Counted from the stretch's first letter, positions 14,848 through 21,119 are shown. The stretch: DNA of 22,503 nt from Chloroflexota bacterium (GCA_022564695.1 JADFKX010000012.1:1-22503); one strand, 5' to 3'. The notes: generated by a model from the sequence alone, not told the origin. Numbers and translations are program-made.

Positions 14848-16041
14848 ATGAACACCAGCAAGCAGGTCAATGTGATGATCGGCCTCATGTTCGTGACGCT
14901 GATCGGCGTGTTCCTGTACTTCATCTGGGACGACATCCGCGCCGAGGACGCGACGGAGAAACAGATCGTCGAGAACGCCGAGCGGGGGGGCAACCTGTTC
15001 TCGCTGAACTGCCGTGCCTGCCACGGCATGAACGGGCTGGGCACTATAGAGAACACGTTGCTGCCCGGTCTGCCTCTCAACGTGGATTTGAACCGCCCAA
15101 TGATGCCCGACCCGGACGACCCGAGAAGAAACGTGCCCGACCTCGGCGAACTGATGAACCGCCAGAATATAATCCGGGATAGCATCCGCTGCGGACGTGT
15201 CGGCACGCTGATGCCGGCCTGGGCCGAGGATCAGGGTGGTCCCTTGAACGACTTCCAGATCCAGCAGCTCGTCGCGCTCATCACCGGCGCTATGCCTGGC
15301 CTTGACGTGCCCGACAATCTGAACGCGGTCAGTGAGAAGGGTTGGGAGAGTGCCGTGGAGGAGGCAGATCACACGGACTTCCTGGAGGGCAAGCAGCTGG
15401 CTAAAGCAGCCGGCCTTACGAGCACGACGTTCGTCCTGACCGAGACGGCGGAGCTGATAGCGGACAGCCTACTACGCATCGACGATGAAGTCGTCAAGAT
15501 CGTGACCGTTGGCGCTGACAGCGATGAGATAACGGTGGAGCGCGCTGCCTTCGGCTCGGACGCCGCGGAGCACGAGGAGGGCGCCCAGATCTTCAACGGC
15601 CCGATCGAGCCGCCCACGGGTCCGCTCACAGGCGAGGGCCAGAAGTACGGGCCCTGCGGCCAGCGCGGCGTATCCGCCTCGGAGCCGGTCGGTGAGCCGA
15701 TCCCTATTCAGGGCGAGGTGGCGATGGAGCTGGACGACAACTTCTTCCAGCTTGACGGCCAGCGGAGCCCCATCCTTGAGGTCTCGGTTGGCCAGGAGGT
15801 GACCATCGACCTCGTCAATAACGGGCAGGCGATCCACAACATGCACATCGCCGGCGTCGACGATACGTACGATGTCGACTTCTGCGAGGTCGGCGGTGAC
15901 GAGCCGTGTTCCGAGCCCGCGCTGATGGCGGCTGGCGACGAGGGGACGATCACGTTCACGTTCGACGAGCCGGGCACCTTGAACTTCCGCTGCGACTTCC
16001 ACCCTGTGCTGATGACCGGCCAGATCGTCGTCGTCGAGTAG
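14848..16041 (+). CDS. Membrane-anchored cytochrome c - cupredoxin fusion
   Basis: A 397-residue electron carrier. An N-terminal anchor helix (8-28) is followed by a monoheme cytochrome c with CRACH at 55-59 and probable axial Met122 in GTLMPAW. Residues about 180-255 form a beta-rich linker domain (TSTTFVLTETAELIADSLLR, then IDDEVVKIV and ERAAFGSDAAEHEEGA). The C-terminal 110 residues are a cupredoxin with type 1 copper ligands His330, Cys382, His385 and Met389 (CDFHPVLM). Heme and copper centres in one chain would receive electrons from the Rieske protein. The order of transfer is inference. ATG 14848 has no strong ribosome site, so coupling to the Rieske gene is likely. Confidence 0.88.
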   Translation: MNTSKQVNVMIGLMFVTLIGVFLYFIWDDIRAEDATEKQIVENAERGGNLFSLNCRACHGMNGLGTIENTLLPGLPLNVDLNRPMMPDPDDPRRNVPDLGELMNRQNIIRDSIRCGRVGTLMPAWAEDQGGPLNDFQIQQLVALITGAMPGLDVPDNLNAVSEKGWESAVEEADHTDFLEGKQLAKAAGLTSTTFVLTETAELIADSLLRIDDEVVKIVTVGADSDEITVERAAFGSDAAEHEEGAQIFNGPIEPPTGPLTGEGQKYGPCGQRGVSASEPVGEPIPIQGEVAMELDDNFFQLDGQRSPILEVSVGQEVTIDLVNNGQAIHNMHIAGVDDTYDVDFCEVGGDEPCSEPALMAAGDEGTITFTFDEPGTLNFRCDFHPVLMTGQIVVVE

Positions 16042-16131
16042 CATTTCCATCAGGGCCGAATGCAATCCAGGGGGCTATTTCGTCCGTTGTAATCGATTGG
16101 GAAACCTTTAGCTTGAGTAGGAGGCCACCTC

Positions 16132-16572
16132 ATGTCCGTCTTGATCGTTCTCCGCAGCCGTGTTTCCCTGGCGTTCCTTGCTCTGGGTCTGGCTCTCATC
16201 CTGGCAGTTGCTTGTAACGGTGACGATGGTGGTGGAGGCGAGACTCCGGTTGCCGATGAGGAGCCTGAGGCCGTCGGCGGAGCGACCGCAGAGATTCAGA
16301 TGCTTCCCGGTACCACGTTCGACACTGACGAGCTGATCATCGGCGCCGGCGTCGACGTTAAGATCACCGCCGACAACACGAACGGCTTCCACAGCTTCGC
16401 GGTCTACAACAGTGAGGACGACGCAGTTGGTGGAGAGGAATCGATTGCTGAGACGGAGACCTGCAGCGCTCCTTGCGTGGACAGCGTGAGCGTCAATCTG
16501 GCCGCCGGGGAGTACTTCTTCCGCTGTGAAGTGCACCCCACCACCATGACCGGTACGCTCATCGTTCAGTAG
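16132..16572 (+). CDS. Cupredoxin lipoprotein
   Basis: A 146-residue exported blue copper protein. A signal peptide with lipobox LAVAC puts the lipid on Cys28; a Gly/Asp/Glu-rich linker (about 29-52) follows. The cupredoxin domain has type 1 copper ligands His87, Cys132, His135 and Met139 (FFRCEVHPTTM). An extra Cys111/Cys115 pair may form a disulfide. The copper loop closely resembles that of the upstream fusion protein (FRCDFHPVLMTG against FRCEVHPTTMTG), so the domains are related copies. AGGAGG (16119-16124) precedes ATG 16132. It is probably a mobile or surface-tethered acceptor for the bc complex. Confidence 0.88.
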   Translation: MSVLIVLRSRVSLAFLALGLALILAVACNGDDGGGGETPVADEEPEAVGGATAEIQMLPGTTFDTDELIIGAGVDVKITADNTNGFHSFAVYNSEDDAVGGEESIAETETCSAPCVDSVSVNLAAGEYFFRCEVHPTTMTGTLIVQ

Positions 16573-16579
16573 GGCGCGG

Positions 16580-16609
16580 TTGACGAGCGTATGACGCTTG
16601 CGCTATATT
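16580..16609 (+). promoter_or_regulatory. Promoter of the desulforedoxin-like pair with internal inverted repeat
   Basis: -35 TTGACG (16580-16585), an 18-bp spacer and -10 TATATT (16604-16609). The spacer holds an inverted repeat AGCGT-ATG-ACGCT (16586-16598), well placed for a repressor or activator site. Confidence 0.7.
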
Positions 16610-16664
16610 CGCCGCTGGGCCTACCTGTGGGATGGGCCTATAGCGTCTGGGAGGATGAGAAGTA

Positions 16665-16784
16665 GTGGCGAACCAGGTGGGCAAGCGATACCAGTGCACC
16701 AAGTGCGGCACGGAGATGATCGTGACCAAGGGCGGCGAAGGCAACCTGAGCTGTTGCGATCAGCCGATGGAGCAGAAGAAGTAA
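16665..16784 (+). CDS. Desulforedoxin-like mini-protein 1
   Basis: GTG 16665 to TAA 16784 encodes 39 residues. Cys11 and Cys14 (CTKC) plus adjacent Cys30-Cys31 (LSCCDQPME) give the desulforedoxin pattern CxxC...CC, which binds one iron by four thiolates, usually in a homodimer. VANQVGKRYQ at the start and the terminal QPMEQKK also fit the family (desulforedoxin is 36 residues). Ribosome site GGGAGGATGAG lies just upstream. It is a one-electron carrier, possibly for peroxide or superoxide reduction; the partner is not visible. A related gene follows after 14 bases. Confidence 0.85.
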   Translation: MANQVGKRYQCTKCGTEMIVTKGGEGNLSCCDQPMEQKK

Positions 16785-16798
16785 GGCGGAGGTAGGAT

Positions 16799-16942
16799 GT
16801 GACTAATCAGCTTGGCAAGCGCTTCCAGTGTGAATCCTGCGGCAGCGAGGTGCTGTGCATTAAGGCGGGTGAGGGCGGCATCGCTTGTTGCGGCAAGACG
16901 ATGGAGCTGATGCAGCCGAAGGTGCTGCCTTCGGCTGACTAG
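16799..16942 (+). CDS. Desulforedoxin-like mini-protein 2
   Basis: GTG 16799 to TAG 16942 encodes 47 residues, a paralogue of the preceding gene: TNQLGKRFQC against ANQVGKRYQC. Iron ligands are Cys11, Cys14 (CESC) and Cys30-Cys31 (IACCGKTME); Cys20 is extra. The C-terminus is eight residues longer. An ATG two bases upstream of the GTG reads ATG-TGA and cannot be the start; GGAGG (16788-16792) supports GTG. A hairpin with T-tract follows at 16964-17000. The two products could form hetero- or homodimers. They face the selenocysteine-type FTR gene tail to tail, so the region looks like a small redox island. Confidence 0.85.
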   Translation: MTNQLGKRFQCESCGSEVLCIKAGEGGIACCGKTMELMQPKVLPSAD

Positions 16943-16963
16943 AGCCGGCGGCGCTTATCGAGA

Positions 16964-17000
16964 GCAGTAGCGCGGCTTCAGTCTACTGCCGCTTCTTTTT
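16964..17000 (+). terminator. Probable terminator after the desulforedoxin-like pair
   Basis: GCAGTAG (16964-16970) and CTACTGC (16983-16989) form a seven-bp stem with a 12-base loop, followed by GCTTCTTTTT. The 3' arm lies inside the last codons of the opposite-strand FTR gene, so one stretch serves as terminator and coding end. Confidence 0.6.
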
Positions 17001-17417
17001 CGGGCCCCTCTTGGACTTGGGCAGTCGTTCGGCGTCCGCGTCCGCCGGGAAGAGGGTCTGGCCCAGCGGCGCCACTTCACCTAGCGTACTGCCGCCCACG
17101 TCTCCTGACTCCTGGTAGTTGCGAAGATACTCTTCGCTCACGAAGAACATTCAGATACAGAATCCGTCCCGCGATATGTCCTCGTGGTGCCTCTCGCAGG
17201 GGCATATCTTCTTGCGATCCTCATCAGGATCGCCGGAGAGGGTCATTCAAGGGCAGAACAGGTGGCCGTGCTCAACCAGGTTCTTCGCCAGACCCTTCTG
17301 GACCTCATCCACGATCTCCGGTAAGGGGAAAAACTCGTAAGGGCCTTTCTCAACGTAGCGCTCGGACATGCGCTTAGCGCGAGTGAGAGCGTCGTCGAAG
17401 GTGATCTCCTTTGGCAT
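16983..17417 (-). CDS. ftrB: Ferredoxin:thioredoxin reductase catalytic subunit, putative double selenocysteine protein
   Basis: Read through two in-frame TGA codons the gene gives 144 residues. Residues 1-56 (MPKEITFDDALTRAKRMSER onward, to LVEHGHLFCP) are the FTR catalytic N-terminus. Then come codon 57 TGA, MTLSGDPDEDRKKI, CPC (72-74), ERHHEDISRDGF, Cys87-Ile, codon 89 TGA and MFFVSEEYL. Family members read CPC-x14-CPC-x12-CHC in this spacing, so both TGAs replace Cys. In FTR the second Cys of motif 1 and the last Cys of motif 3 form the redox disulfide; Cys55, 72, 74 and 87, kept here, are the [4Fe-4S] ligands. Each TGA has a matching downstream hairpin. Start: ATG 17417 after GGGAG. The enzyme passes electrons from ferredoxin to thioredoxin; no small FTR subunit is seen. 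Residues after 100 form an unusual basic tail (KSKRGPKKKRQ). The alternative is a pseudogene with two stops. Confidence 0.88.
17121..17153 (-). promoter_or_regulatory. Second Sec codon (TGA) with SECIS-like hairpin
   Basis: TGA is the complement of 17151-17153 (codon 89). After 13 bases a perfect seven-bp stem GCGAAGA / TCTTCGC (17137-17131 and 17127-17121) closes a GTA loop beginning with G-U. The distance from TGA to the loop is about 20 bases, within the range for bacterial SECIS elements. The next codon after TGA is ATG, so a gene caller would start a false 55-residue gene there. Confidence 0.75.
17214..17249 (-). promoter_or_regulatory. First Sec codon (TGA) with SECIS-like hairpin
   Basis: TGA is the complement of 17247-17249 (codon 57). 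After 13 bases a perfect eight-bp stem GCGATCCT / AGGATCGC (17233-17226 and 17221-17214) closes a GATG loop starting 21 bases past the TGA. Bacterial SECIS elements are in-frame hairpins just 3' of the codon with a G early in the loop, and this fits. Stem start and 5' bases (GCGA) are the same as at the second TGA. Confidence 0.8.
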
Positions 17418-17460
17418 CGGTGCTCCCTTCCAGGCCATACGACTGTTGGTGCGACTATTC

Positions 17461-17489
17461 AGTTTACACGAGCCGAATCGGGCATTCAA
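17461..17489 (-). promoter_or_regulatory. Promoter for ftrB
   Basis: On the minus strand, -35 TTGAAT (17484-17489), an exact 17-bp spacer and -10 TAAACT (17461-17466), about 40 bp before ATG 17417. The gene therefore has its own transcription signal, which argues against a dead remnant. Confidence 0.55.
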
Positions 17490-17536
17490 ACCGGCCTGCG
17501 TCCACAGCTGCTGCTGCCGCTAGTTACACATTTCAC

Positions 17537-17566
17537 TTGACACCCCATCTGACCAGCCAATACAAT
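17537..17566 (+). promoter_or_regulatory. Promoter for rpsU
   Basis: A perfect -35 TTGACA (17537-17542), an 18-bp spacer and -10 TACAAT (17561-17566), giving a leader of about 30 bases. It is divergent from the ftrB promoter. Confidence 0.75.
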
Positions 17567-17603
17567 TGCACAGGAACGCAACCATACGTTTGGAGGGATC
17601 TGT

Positions 17604-17795
17604 TTGTCCGAGGTCAGGATTGGCTCACATGAGAGCTTTGAGCAGGCGCTAAGACGGTTCAATAAGCTGGTTCAACAGACTGGTATTCTGGCGGAGGCAC
17701 GTCGCCGCGAGCACTACGAGTCTCCCAGCGTCAGGCGCAAGAAGAAGGCCGCCGCCAAGCGCCGCAAGACTATGAGGAACTCCCAGCGCGGCTAG
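17604..17795 (+). CDS. rpsU: 30S ribosomal protein bS21
   Basis: A 63-residue basic protein. The FEQALRRFNKLVQQTGILAEARRREHYE core and the Lys/Arg-rich tail RRKKKAAAKRRK are characteristic of bS21, which binds the small subunit near the mRNA platform. The start is TTG 17604, six bases after GGAGGG; no ATG fits. It heads a unit with yqeY and a membrane HD protein, an order related to the rpsU-yqeY-yqfF region of Bacillus. Confidence 0.93.
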   Translation: MSEVRIGSHESFEQALRRFNKLVQQTGILAEARRREHYESPSVRRKKKAAAKRRKTMRNSQRG

Positions 17796-17816
17796 ACCCT
17801 CTTTACCTGCCAACAG

Positions 17817-18266
17817 ATGTCCCTAAAAGAACAGCTGGCGAACGATCTGAAAGACGCTATCCGCCAGCGGGATGAATCCCGTAAGATCGCTATCCGCATG
17901 ACTATCGCGGCGATCAAGAACGCCGAGATAGAGAGGCGCGCGGCCCTGAGCGAGGCGGATGTTCTGACCATTGTCAGCAAAGAGGCGAAGCAACGCCGGG
18001 AGAGCATCGCTGAGTTCGAGAAGGCTGACCGCAGCGACCTGGTGGAGAAAGAGCAAGCTGAGCTGAAGGTGCTCCAGTCTTACCTGCCTGCTCAGGTGAG
18101 CCGCGACGAGATAGCTGAGGCCGCGCGCGAGGTGATCGCTGAGGTGGGGGCCGGCGGCCCGAGCGATAAGGGCAAGGTGATGCCCGTCCTCATCGGCCGT
18201 CTGGCCGGACGCGCTGAAGGGCGGGAGATCAACGAGGTAGTCACGGAGCTGCTCGCCTCTCTCTAG
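17817..18266 (+). CDS. yqeY: GatB/YqeY domain protein
   Basis: A 149-residue YqeY-family protein. Markers are SLKEQLANDLKDAIRQRDESRKIAIRMTIAAIKNAEIE at the N-terminus, then KEAKQRRESIAEFEKADR, the LQSYLPAQVS turn and the terminal DKGKVMPVLIGRLAGRAEG. The fold resembles the tail domain of the amidotransferase subunit GatB, which recognises tRNA; YqeY's own role is not settled. It lies 21 bases after rpsU with no clear ribosome site, so translation may be coupled. Confidence 0.92.
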   Translation: MSLKEQLANDLKDAIRQRDESRKIAIRMTIAAIKNAEIERRAALSEADVLTIVSKEAKQRRESIAEFEKADRSDLVEKEQAELKVLQSYLPAQVSRDEIAEAAREVIAEVGAGGPSDKGKVMPVLIGRLAGRAEGREINEVVTELLASL

Positions 18267-18352
18267 CCCGAATAGGGGTAGCTCGCAAAGCGTATGGCGG
18301 TGTCAATACGCCGTTCTTCTCAGCAGCAACGTTTGTTATCATGGTTTGAGCC

Positions 18353-18367
18353 TTCCTTACGAAGGAA
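18353..18367 (+). promoter_or_regulatory. Hairpin over the ribosome site of the HD protein gene
   Basis: TTCCTT-ACG-AAGGAA is a perfect six-bp inverted repeat. Its 3' arm AAGGAA is the ribosome site of ATG 18377. Pairing would hide it. A possible -10 TATCAT lies at 18337-18342 upstream. Confidence 0.5.
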
Positions 18368-18376
18368 CGGTTTGAC

Positions 18377-19936
18377 ATGACAATCAGGCAGGCCAGACGC
18401 ACGATCTCTCCTCTGAGAGCGACGCTGTTCGCGCTCGGGCTGGGAGTTGCCCTGAGCTTCGTCATCTCCCCTAGCGTGCCCGGCAGCGCGGACCGGGGGA
18501 TCGGCGGCGACGACGTAGCGGCGGCGGCGATGATCTCCCTCCTGGCCGCGGGCGGCCTGGGACTCTACCTCTACATTTTCCAGCCCAAGGAGCTGAATAC
18601 CGCTCTGCGTCTGTTCATGGTGGCGCTTCTGGTCGTCCTATGGGTAGCCGCCGCCAAGTTCTTCCTCGCTACAACCCTGCCGGACGGCGAACGCTTGTAC
18701 CTCTCGTACATGCTGCCGGTGGCCGCCTTGCCCATGCTGATCGCCACGCTGTTGGACGGCGGCTTGGCGGTGGCGTCGGCGGCGCTTCTCGCCATCCTCA
18801 CCGTCTTCGTCGGCTTTTACCTGCCTGACGCCCGTGAGGGGTTGGCGGAGCACCCGCTGGACGCTCTCCAGATGGTGACCGCGTTCCTGCTCGGCGGGCT
18901 AGTGGGCATCTTCGCTGTGCACCGCGCAGAGCGGATGAGCCGCTACCTATCGGCGGGAGGCGCGGTGACCTTCGTCTCCTTCAGCGTGCTGCTCTCCTTC
19001 TGGTTGTTGTCAGGGGACCGTGAGGCGGTGGACCCGGTGTGGATGATCGTGGCCACCAGCCTGGGCGGTATCCTATCGGCCGTGATCGTCGTCGGTGCTA
19101 CCGTGATCCTCGGCCTGATGTTCGGCATCACCACTCGGATGCAGCTCATGGAGCTGGCCCAGCTCAACCATCCGTTGCTGCGGCGGCTTCAGGAGCAGGC
19201 GTCGGGCACCTTTCACCACAGCGTCATCGTCGGCAACCTGGCGGAGAGGGCGGCCGACCGGGTGGGCGCGGACTCGCTTCTGGTGCGGGTCGGCTGCTAC
19301 TTCCATGACATCGGCAAGGTGGCCAAGCCGGCGTACTACATCGAAAACCAGAGGCAGGGCGAGAACCCGCACGACAAGCTCTCGCCCGCCTCCAGTGCGA
19401 AGATGGTTGCCGATCATGTCAACACCGGTCTGGAGCTGGCGAAGCGACATCGAGTGCCGGCCCGGGTGCGCGCCTTCATCCCCGAGCATCACGGCACGCG
19501 CCTGGTGACCTATTTCTATCGCAAGGCGGCCAGCGACGACGCAACGACCGACCCCGAGAAGTTCCGCTATCCCGGGCCCAAGCCCCAGAGTAGAGAGACC
19601 GCCATCGTCATGCTGGCCGACTCTGTCGAGGCGGTCGTCCGCTCCAGTCGCGACCGCTCGGCGGAGCGGATAGACTCGCTGGTGGCGGCGGTCATCGCGG
19701 AACGGGTGGCCGAGGGTCAGTTGGACGAGTGCGATCTAACCCTACGTGACCTGAAGACGATCGTCGAGTCGTTCAAGACGACTCTACGGGGCGTCTACCA
19801 CCCGCGAATCGAGTACCCCGCGCCAACGGCGGCGGAGCGCGCCGCCGGCGCCGTTGTGGGCGGCTCCCCGGAGCCGTTGGCGGAGCCGATGGACGGCACC
19901 GCTCCACCTTTGGAGATTGAGCGGCCGCGAAGCTAG
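18377..19936 (+). CDS. Multi-helix membrane HD-domain phosphohydrolase (PgpH/YqfF-like)
   Basis: A 519-residue protein. Several membrane helices span about 12-250. The cytoplasmic HD domain follows: HHSVIVGNLAERAADR (His280/281), YFHDIGK (His310-Asp311, HDIG), His347 in ADHVNTG and PEHHGT at 369-373. Relatives such as PgpH hydrolyse cyclic di-AMP. Bacillus-type members exceed 700 residues because of a large extracellular HDED domain; here only about ten residues precede helix one, so that domain is missing. The last 60 residues are Pro/Ala-rich. The gene sits third after rpsU and yqeY. Its TAG shares CTAG with the stop of the convergent gene. Confidence 0.85.
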   Translation: MTIRQARRTISPLRATLFALGLGVALSFVISPSVPGSADRGIGGDDVAAAAMISLLAAGGLGLYLYIFQPKELNTALRLFMVALLVVLWVAAAKFFLATTLPDGERLYLSYMLPVAALPMLIATLLDGGLAVASAALLAILTVFVGFYLPDAREGLAEHPLDALQMVTAFLLGGLVGIFAVHRAERMSRYLSAGGAVTFVSFSVLLSFWLLSGDREAVDPVWMIVATSLGGILSAVIVVGATVILGLMFGITTRMQLMELAQLNHPLLRRLQEQASGTFHHSVIVGNLAERAADRVGADSLLVRVGCYFHDIGKVAKPAYYIENQRQGENPHDKLSPASSAKMVADHVNTGLELAKRHRVPARVRAFIPEHHGTRLVTYFYRKAASDDATTDPEKFRYPGPKPQSRETAIVMLADSVEAVVRSSRDRSAERIDSLVAAVIAERVAEGQLDECDLTLRDLKTIVESFKTTLRGVYHPRIEYPAPTAAERAAGAVVGGSPEPLAEPMDGTAPPLEIERPRS

Positions 19937-21057
19937 GGGCGAGACACCTCGCTCCGCTCCCAGTACTGCACGAAGCGGGCCAACGCCCGTACCGCCCGCT
20001 CAACGCTGGGGAAGAGCGCCATCTCTGCCTTCACCAGCTTCTCCCGCGCTCCTGACACCAGCCGCCACAGCCTCTCGTCCGCGTAGTCGGTGGGGAAGAT
20101 GACGACGGCCATGGGCTTGCGCGTGCGGCCGCTCACCTGGGCGAACCGCTCCGGTATTCGGGCCAGCAACGACTCCGCGTTGGGGCGCCCCAGCGCCCAG
20201 GCCTCGCCGACGTTGGCCAGCAGTAGGTCAATGTCGGGGCTCTCGTCCATCCACTCCAGCACCTGCGTGCCGCCCACGCCGCTGCCCGCCAGGATCGACT
20301 GGTCAACGGGGTTGGTGACCCATCCCGCCAGGTCAGGCGCCTTCTCAGCGATGTGCCGTTCCACGTCCGCGGGCAAGGGTAGGACGCTGAGCCCCAGCTC
20401 CTCGCACAGGTCGGCGGTGAGGACGGAGCGGCCGCCGCCGGCGCCCACCATCCCCAGACGCCGTCCCCGCTTGCCGGGGCCGACAGGTCGGCCGACACTC
20501 GGCCCAGGCAGGGGGCTTCCCGGCCGCATGTAGGCGAAGGCGATGAGCATATCGATGAGCTCTTCCACCGTGTCCACGGAGATGGCCCCCGCCTGGGTCA
20601 CGGCGGCGGTCCAGACGGCGTGCCGGCCCGCCAGGGCCGCCGTGTGGGAGGCGGCGGCGCGCCCTCCAGCCGCGGTCCGGCCGCCTTTCAGCACCACAAC
20701 CGGCTTCCGGGCTGCGGCCCGCTTGAGCGCTGCCAGGAAGCGGCGGCCGTCTCGCACGCCCTCCACGTAGGCGCCCACCACCGCGCTCTCCGCGTCCTGC
20801 GCGAAGTAGTCCAGGAAGTCCGCCTCGTTCAGGTCAAGGCCGTTGCCGTAGCTGATCGCCTTGGAGAAGCGCAACCCCCTGGGCCCGGCGAGGTAGGTCA
20901 GCTCGAACAGCAGATTGCCGCTCTGTGACAGGAAGCCGATGTTTCCCGGCTGTCGCGGCATGTCCGCGCGAAAGGAGATTCCCTGTCGTGGATAGAGGAG
21001 TCCCAGGCAGTTGGGACCGATGAGCCTCACTCCGGCTTCGCGGGCACGCTGCGACAC
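19933..21057 (-). CDS. Acyl-CoA synthetase (NDP-forming), N-terminally truncated
   Basis: 374 residues of the acetyl-CoA synthetase (ADP-forming) alpha-type family. Visible motifs: LIGPNCLGLLYP (12-23), NIGFLSQSGNLLFEL, SYGNGLDLNEADFLDYF, then KPVVVLKGGRTAAGGRAAAS and SHTAALAG with the conserved His (138), VGAGGGRSVLTADLCEELGL and WVTNPVDQS. The normal N-terminal CoA-binding Rossmann domain of about 120 residues is absent. The frame stays open upstream of GTG 21057, and EEEADLERRVSQRAREAGVR still looks like the family to about 21084. Beyond that the homology ends abruptly where AT-richer DNA begins. The GTG is therefore unlikely to be the true start. Confidence 0.8.
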   Translation of the reverse strand: MSQRAREAGVRLIGPNCLGLLYPRQGISFRADMPRQPGNIGFLSQSGNLLFELTYLAGPRGLRFSKAISYGNGLDLNEADFLDYFAQDAESAVVGAYVEGVRDGRRFLAALKRAAARKPVVVLKGGRTAAGGRAAASHTAALAGRHAVWTAAVTQAGAISVDTVEELIDMLIAFAYMRPGSPLPGPSVGRPVGPGKRGRRLGMVGAGGGRSVLTADLCEELGLSVLPLPADVERHIAEKAPDLAGWVTNPVDQSILAGSGVGGTQVLEWMDESPDIDLLLANVGEAWALGRPNAESLLARIPERFAQVSGRTRKPMAVVIFPTDYADERLWRLVSGAREKLVKAEMALFPSVERAVRALARFVQYWERSEVSRP

Positions 21058-21075
21058 CCGCCGCTCCAGATCCGC

Positions 21076-21100
21076 CTCCTCCTCAATACGAATCGGGTGG
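21076..21100. other. Composition and homology breakpoint
   Basis: Left of about 21085 the DNA is GC-rich with codons typical of the window; to the right it is clearly AT-richer (A/T-ending codons, runs such as AAAAATATA). The minus-strand synthetase and plus-strand oxidase both lose their 5' ends here, head to head. No insertion-sequence ends, target duplication or tRNA are visible. It is either a recombination point or an assembly join. Confidence 0.75.
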
Positions 21101-21119
21101 CGATCATGGTCATGGCGCC

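Noticed and set aside
17130..17153. Alternative hairpin starting directly after the second TGA
   Set aside because: ATGTTCTTCG can pair with CGAAGAGTAT (two wobbles), but its loop would be only about 11 bases from the TGA, and it is less regular than the seven-bp stem at 13-base spacing that matches the first site.
16983..17417. FTR-like region as a pseudogene or three separate small genes
   Set aside because: Both stops are TGA and fall exactly on the two redox Cys columns. There is no frameshift, a promoter and ribosome site are present, and each TGA has a SECIS-like hairpin. ATG after each TGA is a coincidence that would mislead gene callers.
16983..17417. TGA read as Trp or Gly through a changed genetic code
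   Set aside because: TGG is used for Trp throughout, and several well-defined genes (folP, thioesterases, the Trm112-like gene) end at TGA at natural lengths.
21060..21110. Insertion-sequence end or integration site at the 21085 join
   Set aside because: No terminal inverted repeat, target duplication, tRNA or integrase was found.
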